64,000 bases of DNA from positions 22,648 to 86,647 of the forward strand of contig CANGHN010000006.1 of NCBI GenBank assembly GCA_947453825.1, in the 5' to 3' direction. Under the pieces are notes generated by a model. That model made no database searches, was not told the origin of the DNA, and worked only from the letters and a program-made list of their open reading frames with translations. A program made the position numbers and the translations under genes. The DNA is from Betaproteobacteria bacterium. Lineage in GTDB: Bacteria; Pseudomonadota; Gammaproteobacteria; Burkholderiales; Burkholderiaceae. Below are positions 46,493 to 56,270 of the stretch, one piece after another. Each line of letters opens with the position of its first letter. Position 1 is the first letter of the stretch.

Positions 46493-46632
46493 CGTATTTC
46501 AGTTGGGGTCTTGGTAATTGAGCGTTTAAGTATAGGTAAATAGCGCCAATATTTCAGATTTTTTGCCAATTCTGGAGCTTTAAATGGCCAAATAATCAAG
46601 AGGAGGGCGTCTGTCCGCTATACTCTCCAAAA

Positions 46633-46646
46633 TTGATTTAAATCAG
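46633..46646. promoter_or_regulatory. FNR-like box before the cytochrome genes
   Basis: TTGAT-TTAA-ATCAG matches FNR/Anr consensus at 9 of 10 positions. It lies 20-33 bases before the cytochrome ATG and just downstream of a TATACT (46619-46624) that could be a -10. In that arrangement it would repress; a different promoter would be needed for activation. Confidence 0.5.
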
Positions 46647-46666
46647 AACCACAAATACCGATTTCT

Positions 46667-47029
46667 ATGAAAAAACTCTCATTTCTTCCTCAGTTGGCCG
46701 TTGTCGCTGGTTTGGCTTTTGCCGGACCTGCTCATGCAGACGAAGTCAAGGGTAGCGCAGCTGCAGGTAACGGCAAAGTATGGCTTTGTACTGGTTGTCA
46801 CTCTATCCCTGAGTACCGCGCAGACTATCCTTTGGTTTATAAAGTACCAATGATCGGTGGCCAAAATGCGGCTTACATTGCTGCTGCTTTGACTGCTTAT
46901 AAGAAGGGTGAAAGAAAACATCCAACTATGCGCTCTATTGCTTCCAGCCTTTCTGATCAGGATATGGCCGATATTGGCGAATACTATGCTGCGCAAACAG
47001 CCAGCTCACCTATCAACCCATTGAAGTGA
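46667..47029 (+). CDS. Class I c-type cytochrome
   Basis: 120 aa with a signal peptide (MKKLSFLPQLAVVAGLAFAGPAHA). One heme site CTGCHS (about residue 41) and a distal methionine in KHPTMRSIASSLSDQDMADIGEYYA, characteristic of cytochrome c4/c5-like mono-heme electron carriers. Exported to the periplasm. It is followed closely by a second small cytochrome, so the two may transfer electrons in series to an oxidase or reductase. The FNR-like box upstream suggests oxygen control. Confidence 0.92.
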   Translation: MKKLSFLPQLAVVAGLAFAGPAHADEVKGSAAAGNGKVWLCTGCHSIPEYRADYPLVYKVPMIGGQNAAYIAAALTAYKKGERKHPTMRSIASSLSDQDMADIGEYYAAQTASSPINPLK

Positions 47030-47046
47030 TATTTAGAGGCATTTTT

Positions 47047-47400
47047 ATGAAAGTCGCACTAGTTACTGCTGTATTGCTGTCCAGTCTTAGTCTTGCTCAT
47101 GTTGCCAATGCTGCCAGCGTAGATAAAGGTCAAACCCTTGTTGAGAAAGCCAATTGCGCTTCTTGTCACGGCGCTGGATTAAATGCCCCAATATTGCCGG
47201 TTTATCCTAAGTTGGCTGGTCAGTATGCTGATTACATTTATTACGCATTGAAGGCCTACAAGGTAGGTAACGGCAATGCTCAATATGGTCGCAATAACGC
47301 GATCATGGGTTCTCAGGTGCAAAATTTTTCTGATGCGGATATGCAAGATATTGGTGCTTATATAGCTTCACTACCAGGAAACTTTGTCGTTAAGAAATAA
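47047..47400 (+). CDS. Class I c-type cytochrome
   Basis: About 117 aa from ATG 47047 (MKVALVTAVLLSSLSLAHVANA), preferred over the track's upstream start because AGAGG is seven bases away and the signal peptide begins there. Heme motif CASCHGAGL, likely distal Met in NNAIMGSQVQNFSDADMQDIGAYI. It is 17 bases after the first cytochrome stop, so co-translated or at least co-transcribed. A strong terminator follows. Confidence 0.92.
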   Translation: MKVALVTAVLLSSLSLAHVANAASVDKGQTLVEKANCASCHGAGLNAPILPVYPKLAGQYADYIYYALKAYKVGNGNAQYGRNNAIMGSQVQNFSDADMQDIGAYIASLPGNFVVKK

Positions 47401-47425
47401 ATCTAGCTTTCCTGTTGCTTCAATA

Positions 47426-47463
47426 AAAGGCTTAGAACAATCTTCTAAGCCTTTGTTTTTTAT
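47426..47463 (+). terminator. Rho-independent terminator after the cytochromes
   Basis: AAAGGCTTAGAA and TTCTAAGCCTTT form a perfect 12-bp stem with loop CAATC, followed by GTTTTTTATATTT. It ends the cytochrome transcript and lies just before the convergent gntR stop. Confidence 0.93.
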
Positions 47464-47473
47464 ATTTAAATTT

Positions 47474-48112
47474 CTATTGAACCGCCTCCAAACCTCTTGC
47501 TAAGTGTTTGCGCATGGCATTTTCAGCAGCCACAGGATCCCTTTTGAGTATGGCTTGAAGGATCTCTCTGTGTTCTAAAAGGGAGTTTTGAAGACGCCCA
47601 GTGTTAGTTAAGGAGTCCCTGCGGTGCAATTTAAGTACTTTACGAAGATCATCAACCACACCATTCATCCAACGATTACCTGCAATTTCCTGTATCAATT
47701 CATGAAATTTCACATTGATTTCAAAAAATTGCTCTAAATCTCTATCTGCAGCAGCTTTCTCTAGCCGATGATGCATATCGTCTAAGCGGGTGAGCTCTAT
47801 TTCAGTTGCCTTAGTCGCTGTTTCTTTAGCTGCTTGACCCTCTAAGAGGGATAGGATAGTGAAGATTTGCTCCAAATCACCGCGATTTACCTCTGTTACA
47901 TAGGCGCCGCGCCTCATTTTGATAGTAACGAGGCCTTCAGAGGCTAAAACCTTAATTGCTTCACGCATTGGAGTCCGGCTGATTCCAAACCGAAGCGCTA
48001 AGCTCTGCTCGTCGAGCCAGCTACCAGGCTCCAGTTGCTTGGAGAATATTTGTTCCCGTAGACGATCGGCGACATCTACATATAAAGCCCTGTTGATTAG
48101 TTTTGTATTCAT
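47474..48112 (-). CDS. GntR-family (FadR/FCD type) regulator of the propionyl-CoA operon
   Basis: About 212 aa from ATG 48112 (MNTKLINRALYVDVADRL). wHTH: REQIFSKQLEPGSWLDEQSLALRFGISRTPMREAIKVLASEGLV, then the all-helical FCD domain with metal-site-like histidines (DLEQFFEINVKFHELIQEIAGN, EHREILQAIL). The track's longer start reads through an AT-rich intergenic region. It is divergent from the methylmalonyl-CoA mutase operon, and a perfect 16-bp palindrome lies one base upstream of its ATG, so it likely represses both itself and that operon; the ligand may be a propionate or methylcitrate-type acid. Confidence 0.9.
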   Translation of the reverse strand: MNTKLINRALYVDVADRLREQIFSKQLEPGSWLDEQSLALRFGISRTPMREAIKVLASEGLVTIKMRRGAYVTEVNRGDLEQIFTILSLLEGQAAKETATKATEIELTRLDDMHHRLEKAAADRDLEQFFEINVKFHELIQEIAGNRWMNGVVDDLRKVLKLHRRDSLTNTGRLQNSLLEHREILQAILKRDPVAAENAMRKHLARGLEAVQ

Positions 48113-48113
48113 A

Positions 48114-48129
48114 ATTATGTATACATAAT
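48114..48129. promoter_or_regulatory. Candidate GntR operator (16-bp palindrome)
   Basis: ATTATGTATACATAAT is a perfect palindrome with the GTATAC centre frequent in FCD-type GntR operators. It lies between gntR (one base from its ATG) and the mutase gene (78 bases upstream), so one site could control both. Confidence 0.7.
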
Positions 48130-48207
48130 AGCTAGACAAATTCACAAATGTCAAGCAGAATTGATAGATCTTATATGCAATGCAACAATATTGATTAGGG
48201 GTGCCGC

Positions 48208-50394
48208 GTGAGTTCAGAAAAGAAAAATTCAGCAAAGCTAAGTTGGCCATCTGTACCAGAAAGCAATTTAGAGGCGTGGAAAAAGTCAGCGCAAAAATCT
48301 GCCCCCAGTGGAGATGTGGAGCAGCTTGGTTGGAATACGCCGGATGGCATAAAACTCAAGGCGCTGTATACGGCTGCGGACACCACAGGATTGAACTATA
48401 CAAATACCTTGCCTGGCTTTGAGCCATTTGTACGTGGACCTCAAGCAACGATGTATTCAGTTCGTCCTTGGACGATTCGTCAATATGCTGGATTTTCAAC
48501 AGCCGAAGAATCAAATGCGTTTTATCGCAAAGCATTAGACGCAGGTGGTCAAGGCGTATCCGTTGCTTTCGATTTGGCAACGCACCGAGGTTACGATTCG
48601 GATCATCCGCGCGTTACTGGTGATGTAGGCAAGGCTGGTGTTGCAATTGACTCTGTTGAGGATATGAAAATCTTATTTGATGGCATTCCATTGGATAAGG
48701 TGTCAGTTTCTATGACGATGAATGGAGCGGTACTGCCTGTCTTGGCAGGTTATATCGTGGCTGGCGAGGAGCAAGGCGTTAAGCAAGAGTTGCTTTCTGG
48801 AACCATTCAGAACGATATTCTCAAAGAATTCATGGTTCGTAATACGTACATCTATCCGCCAGAACCTTCGATGCGCATTATTGGTGACATCATTGAGTAC
48901 ACCGCAAAGCATATGCCTAAATTTAACTCGATTTCTATTTCGGGTTATCACATGCAAGAGGCAGGCGCTAACCAAGTTTTAGAATTGGCTTTTACTTTAG
49001 CCGATGGTAAAGAGTACGTTAAAACCGCTCTTGCTAAAGGTTTGGATGTCGATGGTTTTGCAGGTCGCCTCTCATTCTTCTTTGCGATTGGTATGAACTT
49101 TTACCTAGAGGTAGCGAAGTTACGCGCCGCAAGATTGTTATGGTGGCGCATCATGAAGTCATTTGAGCCGAAGAATCCAAAATCATTAATGCTTCGTACC
49201 CATTGCCAAACCTCAGGCTGGTCTCTAACGGAGCAAGATCCTTATAACAATGTGGTTAGAACTACGGTTGAAGCAATGGCTGCCGTATTTGGCGGCACTC
49301 AGTCGCTCCACACTAATTCGCTAGATGAGGCAATTGCCTTGCCTTCAGAGTTCTCAAGCCGGATTGCCCGTAATACCCAGTTGATATTGCAAGAAGAGAC
49401 CCACATTACGAGCGTGATTGACCCTTGGGCAGGTTCTTACATGATGGAAAGCTTAACGCAAGAGATGGCTGATAAAGCCTGGGAAATTATCCAGGAAGTT
49501 GATGCGATGGGTGGCATGACCAAAGCAGTTGAGAGTGGTTGGGCGAAGCTAAAGATTGAAGCTGCTGCTGCTGAAAAACAAGCCAAGATTGATTCAGGCT
49601 CAGATGTCATTGTTGGCGTAAATAAATACAAACTGGGCAAGGAAGATCTTGTTGATGTTCTGATGATTGATAACGATAAGGTTCGTGAAGGTCAAGTTGC
49701 TCGTTTGGGGGCAATCAGAGCAAAACGAGATAGTAAGAAGGTTGAAGCCGCATTAGAAGCATTAACAATAGCCGCTGAAGAAAATACTGGCAACTTGTTA
49801 GAGTTGTCGGTAAACGCAATTCGATTACGCGCTACAGTTGGTGAAGTGTCTGATGCATTAGAAAAAGTTTACGGGCGCCATCGCGCCGATACTCAAAAGG
49901 TGACCGGTGTGTATGCAGCTGCCTATGACTCAGCCGAGGGCTGGGAAAAACTCAAAGTTGAAATCGCGGATTTTGCGAAAGATTTTGGTCGACGACCACG
50001 GGTCATGATTGCTAAGCTCGGTCAAGATGGCCATGACCGCGGCGCTAAGGTAGTTGCTACTGCCTATGCTGATTTAGGTTTTGACGTTGATATTGGACCT
50101 TTATTTCAGACGCCTGAAGAGTGCGCAAGACAGGCTATTGAAAATGACGTTCATGCTTTAGGCGTTTCTACATTGGCAGCGGGACATAAAACTTTAGTTC
50201 CAGCCATCATTGCCGAATTGAAGAAGCAGGGATCTGATGACATTATTGTCTTCGTTGGTGGCGTTATTCCAAGACAAGACTATGAGTTTCTATACGAGGC
50301 TGGAGTAAAAGGTATTTATGGTCCAGGCACGCCTATCCCAGCTTCGGCAAAGGATGTGCTTGAGCAAATTCGTAAATCTATTAAACCCGCTTAA
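48208..50394 (+). CDS. scpA: Methylmalonyl-CoA mutase (single-chain, B12-dependent)
   Basis: 728 aa, GTG start with AGGGG six bases upstream. Catalyses (R)-methylmalonyl-CoA to succinyl-CoA. Catalytic domain: [70 protein letters not shown]-terminal cobalamin-binding domain: [29 protein letters not shown], with the DxHxxG base-off motif, and [11 protein letters not shown]-like ([16 protein letters not shown]). All in one chain, as in ScpA/Sbm. First enzyme gene of a complete propionyl-CoA to succinyl-CoA operon. Confidence 0.96.
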   Translation: MSSEKKNSAKLSWPSVPESNLEAWKKSAQKSAPSGDVEQLGWNTPDGIKLKALYTAADTTGLNYTNTLPGFEPFVRGPQATMYSVRPWTIRQYAGFSTAEESNAFYRKALDAGGQGVSVAFDLATHRGYDSDHPRVTGDVGKAGVAIDSVEDMKILFDGIPLDKVSVSMTMNGAVLPVLAGYIVAGEEQGVKQELLSGTIQNDILKEFMVRNTYIYPPEPSMRIIGDIIEYTAKHMPKFNSISISGYHMQEAGANQVLELAFTLADGKEYVKTALAKGLDVDGFAGRLSFFFAIGMNFYLEVAKLRAARLLWWRIMKSFEPKNPKSLMLRTHCQTSGWSLTEQDPYNNVVRTTVEAMAAVFGGTQSLHTNSLDEAIALPSEFSSRIARNTQLILQEETHITSVIDPWAGSYMMESLTQEMADKAWEIIQEVDAMGGMTKAVESGWAKLKIEAAAAEKQAKIDSGSDVIVGVNKYKLGKEDLVDVLMIDNDKVREGQVARLGAIRAKRDSKKVEAALEALTIAAEENTGNLLELSVNAIRLRATVGEVSDALEKVYGRHRADTQKVTGVYAAAYDSAEGWEKLKVEIADFAKDFGRRPRVMIAKLGQDGHDRGAKVVATAYADLGFDVDIGPLFQTPEECARQAIENDVHALGVSTLAAGHKTLVPAIIAELKKQGSDDIIVFVGGVIPRQDYEFLYEAGVKGIYGPGTPIPASAKDVLEQIRKSIKPA

Positions 50395-50409
50395 GACGGA
50401 TCAAAGAGT

Positions 50410-51435
50410 ATGCTCGAAGCTGCTGATCAGACTCTAGTAAACGATCTCACTGGTGCGCCATCGCTTTCGCAAAGGCGTGCACTAGCTAAGATTATTACTT
50501 TGCTCGAATCTACGCGCTTAGATCATCGTAAGCGTGCAGACGAGGTACTCAATACCCTCTTACCTAAGACGGGAAAATCATTTCGCTTAGGGATTTCGGG
50601 TGTTCCGGGCGTGGGCAAATCGACGCTCATCGAGAGTCTAGGTCTTTTTCTGATCGAAAAAGGCCATCGCGTTGCCGTATTGGCGATTGATCCTTCATCT
50701 AGTTTGTCGGGCGGTTCGATTCTGGGCGATAAAACTCGCATGGAGCGCCTCTCTGTCCTAGAAGATGCTTTCATTAGACCTAGCCCCTCATCAGGAACTC
50801 TGGGTGGAGTAGCTGAAAAAACTCGCGAGGCTATGTTGGTTGCAGAGGCTGCTGGCTTTGACATCATCATTGTTGAAACGGTTGGCGTAGGTCAAAGTGA
50901 AATCGCAGTTGCTGGCATGACCGATATGTTTTTGTTGTTGCAACTGCCTAATGCCGGAGATGATTTGCAAGCCATTAAAAAAGGCGTCATGGAAATTGCT
51001 GACCTGATCGGTATTAATAAGGTAGATATTGATCCAGATGCTGCAATGCGTGCGCAGCTATTCATTACCAGTTCATTACGATTATTAGGTTTTCAGGGAA
51101 ATCCAGATCACGCCTCACATGACCAGGAGTATTGGCATCCAACGGTGATGACCTTAAGTGCCCTTGAGGGTAAAGGTATTTCGGAACTTTGGGACAAAGT
51201 GTCTCAATTTGAAAAAATTCAAAAAGCAAATGGCAAGTTTAATACCCGTCGCCAACAGCAATCTGGTGCCTGGATGTGGGATCGCATTGACGCAGGGCTC
51301 AAGAATGCATTTCGCAATAATGCAGCCGTTCAAGAGCTATTACCAATCCTCATTGCACAAGTAAACCAAGGAACCATGGCCGCTTCAGTTGCAGCAAGAA
51401 GGCTGCTGGAGTCCATGGGACATGAATTTTTCTAA
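50410..51435 (+). CDS. meaB: Methylmalonyl-CoA mutase-associated GTPase MeaB
   Basis: 341 aa G3E-family GTPase (also named ArgK/YgfD) that guards and reloads the cobalamin of the mutase. Walker A LGISGVPGVGKSTLIESLG, switch regions VLAIDPSSSLSGGSILGDKTRM and IIVETVGVGQSE, guanine specificity NKVD. Lies 15 bases after the mutase gene. Confidence 0.96.
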   Translation: MLEAADQTLVNDLTGAPSLSQRRALAKIITLLESTRLDHRKRADEVLNTLLPKTGKSFRLGISGVPGVGKSTLIESLGLFLIEKGHRVAVLAIDPSSSLSGGSILGDKTRMERLSVLEDAFIRPSPSSGTLGGVAEKTREAMLVAEAAGFDIIIVETVGVGQSEIAVAGMTDMFLLLQLPNAGDDLQAIKKGVMEIADLIGINKVDIDPDAAMRAQLFITSSLRLLGFQGNPDHASHDQEYWHPTVMTLSALEGKGISELWDKVSQFEKIQKANGKFNTRRQQQSGAWMWDRIDAGLKNAFRNNAAVQELLPILIAQVNQGTMAASVAARRLLESMGHEFF

Positions 51436-51445
51436 GGAGTAGGAA

Positions 51446-52978
51446 ATGAAGGAAATCATTCAACAACTGGAAGCAAAGCGTGAGCTTGCCCGATTAGGTG
51501 GTGGGCAAAAGCGTATTCAGGCTCAGCATGCTAAAGGTAAATTAACTGCTCGCGAGCGTATTGAGTTGTTGCTTGATGCCGGCACTTTTGAAGAATGGGA
51601 TATGTTTGTTGAGCATCGCTGTCATGACTTTGGAATGGGCGATCAAACCGTGCCAGGCGATGGCGTTGTTACTGGCTATGGAATGATCAATGGTCGCTTG
51701 GTATTTGTGTTTTCTCAAGACTTTACGGTTTTAGGTGGTTCATTATCGGAAGCTCATGCTGAAAAAATCTGCAAGATTATGGATCAAGCTCTCAAAGTTG
51801 GGGCACCAGTGATTGGTTTGAACGATTCTGGTGGCGCACGTATTCAAGAAGGTGTGGCCTCCTTAGGCGGCTATGCAGAAATTTTTCAACGCAACGTCAC
51901 TGCTTCAGGTGTAATCCCTCAAATATCACTCATCATGGGGCCTTCAGCTGGTGGCGCCGTCTATTCCCCAGCCTTAACCGACTTCATCTTTATGGTGAAA
52001 GACAGTTCTTACATGTTTGTAACGGGTCCTGAAGTTGTTAAGACTGTTACACATGAAGATGTGACCTCTGAAGAGTTAGGTGGTGCAATGACGCACTCAA
52101 CTGTTTCTGGTGTTTGTGATTTGGCCTTTGACAATGATGTTGATGCCATCATGATGTTGCGCCGTTTCTTCAATTATTTACCACTATCCAATCGTGAGAA
52201 GCCGCCTCTCATTAAAGGCGCTAATCGGACTGAAGAGCCCGATTTTTCCCTGGATACATTGGTGCCTTCGAATCCCAATCAACCCTATGATATGAAAGAG
52301 TTGATTGCAAAGATTGTTGATGACGGTGAGTTTTTTGAATTACAGCCTGATTACGCTAAAAATATTGTGATTAGCTTTGCTCGTATGGAAGGTCGCTCTA
52401 TTGGCATTGTTGCTAACCAGCCATTAGTACTGGCAGGGTGCTTGGATATAAAAGCCTCTATCAAGGCAGCACGATTCGTACGTTTTTGTGATGCCTTCAA
52501 TATTCCAGTGGTCACCTTAGTCGATGTACCTGGCTTTATGCCAGGCACTGCTCAAGAGTACGGCGGCATCATTAAGCATGGCGCTAAATTACTCTACGCT
52601 TATGCTGATTGCACTGTACCCAAGGTAACTTTGATTACCCGTAAAGCCTATGGTGGCGCATATGACGTGATGGCCTCTAAACATTTACGCGGTGATGTCA
52701 ACTTTGCGTGGCCATCAGCCGAGATTGCGGTGATGGGCCCTAAAGGTGCAGTAGAGATTATTTTCCGGGAGGAAAAAGCGGACCCAGTCAAGATCGCTGC
52801 ACGTGAAGCAGAATACAAATCGAAGTTTGCTAATCCCTTTGTGGCTGGGCGTCGTGGCTATATTGACGATGTCATCTTGCCTCACGAAACACGTAAACGT
52901 ATTGCACGCTCCTTGGCTATGTTGAAAGACAAAGACTTAAAGAACCCTGCGCGTAAACACGGCAACATTCCTCTGTAA
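51446..52978 (+). CDS. pccB: Propionyl-CoA carboxylase beta (carboxyltransferase) subunit
   Basis: 510 aa. Two crotonase-like carboxyltransferase halves: [24 protein letters not shown] and [17 protein letters not shown] in the N-terminal part, [54 protein letters not shown] in the C-terminal part. SD GGAGTAGG just upstream. Transfers CO2 from biotin to propionyl-CoA to give (S)-methylmalonyl-CoA. Acetyl-CoA carboxylase-type specificity is less likely given the mutase and MeaB next door. Confidence 0.95.
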   Translation: MKEIIQQLEAKRELARLGGGQKRIQAQHAKGKLTARERIELLLDAGTFEEWDMFVEHRCHDFGMGDQTVPGDGVVTGYGMINGRLVFVFSQDFTVLGGSLSEAHAEKICKIMDQALKVGAPVIGLNDSGGARIQEGVASLGGYAEIFQRNVTASGVIPQISLIMGPSAGGAVYSPALTDFIFMVKDSSYMFVTGPEVVKTVTHEDVTSEELGGAMTHSTVSGVCDLAFDNDVDAIMMLRRFFNYLPLSNREKPPLIKGANRTEEPDFSLDTLVPSNPNQPYDMKELIAKIVDDGEFFELQPDYAKNIVISFARMEGRSIGIVANQPLVLAGCLDIKASIKAARFVRFCDAFNIPVVTLVDVPGFMPGTAQEYGGIIKHGAKLLYAYADCTVPKVTLITRKAYGGAYDVMASKHLRGDVNFAWPSAEIAVMGPKGAVEIIFREEKADPVKIAAREAEYKSKFANPFVAGRRGYIDDVILPHETRKRIARSLAMLKDKDLKNPARKHGNIPL

Positions 52979-52990
52979 AGGCGCCGACAC

Positions 52991-55030
52991 ATGACGACCA
53001 CGAAAATGTTTAAGAAAATTTTGATTGCCAATCGCGGTGAGATTGCTTGCCGTGTCATGAAAACTGCCAAGAAGATGGGCATTAAGACCGTAGCTGTTTA
53101 TTCAGAGGCAGATAAGGAAGCACGCCACGTTCAAATTGCTGATGAAGCGGTTTGTATCGGACCTGCACCATCTCGAGAATCCTATCTTTTAATAGATCGC
53201 ATCATTCAGGCATGTAAAGATACTGGTGCCCAAGCAGTTCATCCTGGTTATGGCTTTCTTTCAGAGAATGAACAATTTGCAAAACGTTGTGAAGAAGAGG
53301 GTATTGTCTTTATTGGACCCAAACACCAATCTATTGCTGCAATGGGTGACAAAATTGCTTCTAAGAAGTTAGCTTTAGAAGCTAGGGTAAATACGATCCC
53401 TGGTCATAACGAAGCCATTAACACTACTGATGAGGCCGTTAAGATTGCGCAGGGTATCGGCTATCCCGTCATGATTAAGGCCTCTGCAGGTGGTGGTGGT
53501 AAGGGCTTGCGGGTTGCATTTAATGACAAAGAGGCTGCTGAAGGCTTTGCGGCTTGCAAAACCGAGGCTATGAATAGTTTCGGTGATGATCGAATTTTCA
53601 TTGAAAAGTTTGTTGAGGGGCCAAGACATATTGAGATTCAGGTTTTAGGGGATTCTCATGGCAATGTGGTTTATCTCAATGAGCGCGATTGCTCGATACA
53701 GCGCCGCCATCAAAAAGTCATAGAGGAAGCACCTTCACCTTTTATTGATCCAACTACACGTAAGGCAATGGGTGAGCAGGCAGTTGCGCTGGCGAAAGCT
53801 GTTAATTACCAGTCTGCTGGTACGGTGGAATTTGTGGTTGGCAAAGATAAGTCATTTTACTTTCTGGAGATGAATACTCGCTTGCAGGTTGAACATCCAG
53901 TAACAGAGAGCATTACGGGACTTGACTTGGTAGAGCAAATGATCCGAGTGGCTGCAGGTGAAAAACTCGCATTTAAACAAGAAGATGTGAAGTTAGACGG
54001 TTGGTCGATGGAGTGTCGAATTAATGCAGATGATCCCTTCCGTAATTTCCTGCCATCAACGGGTCGTTTAGTGAAGTACCGTCCACCCGAGTCCATTAAT
54101 GGCGTTCGCGTTGATACTGGTGTTTATGAGGGTGGCGAAATTCCGATGTACTACGATTCGATGATTGCTAAGCTCATTGTTCATGGCAAAGATCGTACTG
54201 AAGCTATTGAGAAGATGCGCTCCGCATTAAATGACTTTGTCATCCGCGGTATTCACTCCAACATTCCTTTTCAAGCCGCTTTATTGCAGCATCCTCGCTT
54301 TGTCTCAGGAGACTTTACTACGGGTTTTATTGCAGAAGAGTACCCAGAAGGCTTTAAAAAGGATTCTGTACAACCAGCAGATCCCAAGCGTTTGGCAGCC
54401 TTAGCAGCCTTTATGCGCTACCGTTATCTCGAACACATCAAGATGATCGACGGTCAATTGGCAGGCCATGAAATGGTCATTGCTAAAAAGTTTGTCGTCG
54501 TAACTGGTGCAGAAGTAGGTTCTATGGTTGATCCCCATGAAGAGCCAGTGCGTATTGAACTTAAAGATGGCATCTATTCTGTTTACATTGATGATGCTGA
54601 CGGTGTGAGTCGTTATGACATTGTGAGTAATTGGCGCCCGGGTCAAATTTGTCTGTATGCGACTATTAACCGCACAAGTAAAATTACGGCTCAAGTTGAA
54701 AGACGTGGTACACGATTACACCTAGTATTAGATGGTGCTCAATACGAGTGCATGGTGCTAAGCCCATTAGGTGCTGAGCTGCAACGTCGAATGCCAGTGA
54801 AGTTGCCGCCCGATACTTCTAAACTAGTCATGTCTCCAATGCCAGGTCTACTGACCAAGATTGCGGTCAAGTTAGGTGAAGCTGTAACGGCAGGTCAAAA
54901 ACTGGCTTCTATTGAAGCAATGAAGATGGAAAACACCATTTCAGCAATGCAAGATGGCGTGGTATCTGAAATCTGTGCCAAAGAGGGCGATAGCTTGGCA
55001 GTGGATCAGCTCATCATTCGTTTTGAGTAA
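52991..55030 (+). CDS. pccA: Propionyl-CoA carboxylase alpha (biotin carboxylase / BCCP) subunit
   Basis: 679 aa. Order: biotin carboxylase N domain (FKKILIANRGEIACRVMKTAKKMG), ATP-grasp (MIKASAGGGGKGLRVAF, ERDCSIQRRHQKVIEEAPSP, FLEMNTRLQVEHPVTE), C domain, a linker and the terminal biotinyl domain with the target lysine in SIEAMKMENTISAM (about residue 645). Supplies carboxybiotin to PccB. Starts 12 bases after pccB. Confidence 0.96.
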   Translation: MTTTKMFKKILIANRGEIACRVMKTAKKMGIKTVAVYSEADKEARHVQIADEAVCIGPAPSRESYLLIDRIIQACKDTGAQAVHPGYGFLSENEQFAKRCEEEGIVFIGPKHQSIAAMGDKIASKKLALEARVNTIPGHNEAINTTDEAVKIAQGIGYPVMIKASAGGGGKGLRVAFNDKEAAEGFAACKTEAMNSFGDDRIFIEKFVEGPRHIEIQVLGDSHGNVVYLNERDCSIQRRHQKVIEEAPSPFIDPTTRKAMGEQAVALAKAVNYQSAGTVEFVVGKDKSFYFLEMNTRLQVEHPVTESITGLDLVEQMIRVAAGEKLAFKQEDVKLDGWSMECRINADDPFRNFLPSTGRLVKYRPPESINGVRVDTGVYEGGEIPMYYDSMIAKLIVHGKDRTEAIEKMRSALNDFVIRGIHSNIPFQAALLQHPRFVSGDFTTGFIAEEYPEGFKKDSVQPADPKRLAALAAFMRYRYLEHIKMIDGQLAGHEMVIAKKFVVVTGAEVGSMVDPHEEPVRIELKDGIYSVYIDDADGVSRYDIVSNWRPGQICLYATINRTSKITAQVERRGTRLHLVLDGAQYECMVLSPLGAELQRRMPVKLPPDTSKLVMSPMPGLLTKIAVKLGEAVTAGQKLASIEAMKMENTISAMQDGVVSEICAKEGDSLAVDQLIIRFE

Positions 55031-55040
55031 AGGAAGAGCG

Positions 55041-55517
55041 ATGACAATCTTACAAAACAAGCCATTCAGGATTCTAGGAATTCAGCAAATTGCCATTGGC
55101 GGTGAAAATAAAGATCGCCTCAAGAAGCTTTGGATTGATATGCTTGGATTTGAATACAAAAGCACATTCGTTTCTGAGCGTGAAAATGTACATGAGGATA
55201 TTTGCGCTATTGGTAGGGGAGTTCACGAGGTTGAGGTTGATCTCATGATGCCATTTGATATTAAAAAAAAGCCTGCAGTTCATCAAACTCCTTTGAATCA
55301 TATTGGTTTGTGGGTGGATGATCTTCCTAAGGCAGTTGAGTGGCTCTCTGCTAATGGCCTACGCTTTGCCCCGGGCGGTATTCGTAAGGGGGCTGCTGGC
55401 TATGACATTACCTTTGTTCATCCCAAAGGAAATGAAGAATTTCCTATTAGCGGAGAAGGTGTCTTAATCGAGCTAGTGCAGGCACCACCTGAGGTTATTG
55501 CAGGATTAGGTTCATAA
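55041..55517 (+). CDS. VOC-family protein, probable methylmalonyl-CoA epimerase
   Basis: About 158 aa from ATG 55041 (MTILQNKPFRILGIQQIAIGG), SD AAAGGAAGAG. Two betaalphabetabetabeta modules: first IQQIAIGG...LKKLWIDMLGF, second LNHIGLWVDDLPKAVEWLSANGLRFAPGG, ending VLIELVQAP. Position after pccA completes the pathway: PCC makes (S)-, the mutase needs (R)-methylmalonyl-CoA, so an epimerase is expected. The usual first metal ligand His of MCE (HIAIAV) is Gln here (QQIAIGG), while the second His and the Glu are present; a variant epimerase is my best reading. Confidence 0.72.
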   Translation: MTILQNKPFRILGIQQIAIGGENKDRLKKLWIDMLGFEYKSTFVSERENVHEDICAIGRGVHEVEVDLMMPFDIKKKPAVHQTPLNHIGLWVDDLPKAVEWLSANGLRFAPGGIRKGAAGYDITFVHPKGNEEFPISGEGVLIELVQAPPEVIAGLGS

Positions 55518-55550
55518 TTTCGCTTTACAAGCCCATTTAACGAGTTCAAA

Positions 55551-56270
55551 TTGACGCGTATCTTAGCCATCGACACCTCAACAGCTTGGTGTTCGGTAGC
55601 TTTATCTTTAGGCGAAAAAGAGCCTGTTCTTCGACATGAATTGGTGTCGGCTGGCGCTAGCCAACTTGTTTTACCTTGGGTTCAATCACTATTGACACAG
55701 GCTCATCTGCCTCTTCAAGTACTCGATGCAATTGCAGTAGGTATCGGTCCAGGTGCATTTACTGGGGTACGTCTTGGGGTGGCCGTTGTACAAGGCTTAG
55801 CAATTTCATATGATTTGCCGATATTGCCTGTAGCGAGCGTCGATGCAATTGCCGCTCAATTGGTTCAAATGCCTACATTTCAACCGGCCCATGTAAAACA
55901 TTTTGTCGTAGCAATTGATGCTCGAATGGATGAGGTGTACTGGGCTAAGTATGAAGCGAATCCTATTCAATCTGCATTGCCTGTGCGCCTTGGTGAGATA
56001 AATGTATCAAAACCTGAAGGCGTTAATCTGCAAGGCATTCAATTGATCGCTGGTAGTGCTATTCCTATTCATGGCAAGCGATTGCTTGCTAGCGTTTCTT
56101 CGCCCATTGACATGGTTGAAGAAATCGAACTTTCAGCATTAGGTCTATTGCTTTGTGCCAAAGAAATGTATGCCAAGGGCATGCAATGTAAGGTGAATGA
56201 GTTAGAACCGCTCTATGTCCGCAACAAAGTGGCGCTGACTACCGTTGAACGTCAAGAGGCATTCAAGTAA
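55551..56270 (+). CDS. tsaB: tRNA threonylcarbamoyladenosine biosynthesis protein TsaB
   Basis: 239 aa, TTG start (MTRILAIDTSTAWCSVALSL is the correct family N-terminus and no in-frame ATG precedes). The partner subunit of TsaD in t6A37 synthesis: IDTSTAWCSVAL, AIAVGIGPGAFTGVRLGVAVVQGLA and AIDARMDEVYWA motifs are present. It shares one base with the rimI start (TAATG), so translation is coupled; this order is common in proteobacteria. Confidence 0.95.
   Translation: MTRILAIDTSTAWCSVALSLGEKEPVLRHELVSAGASQLVLPWVQSLLTQAHLPLQVLDAIAVGIGPGAFTGVRLGVAVVQGLAISYDLPILPVASVDAIAAQLVQMPTFQPAHVKHFVVAIDARMDEVYWAKYEANPIQSALPVRLGEINVSKPEGVNLQGIQLIAGSAIPIHGKRLLASVSSPIDMVEEIELSALGLLLCAKEMYAKGMQCKVNELEPLYVRNKVALTTVERQEAFK

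Noticed and set aside
48111-48130. Possible dif (XerCD) site because of the TATGTATACATA-like palindrome.
   Set aside because: The flanking arms do not match the dif consensus, the centre is GTATAC, and the location between a GntR gene and its probable target fits an operator better.
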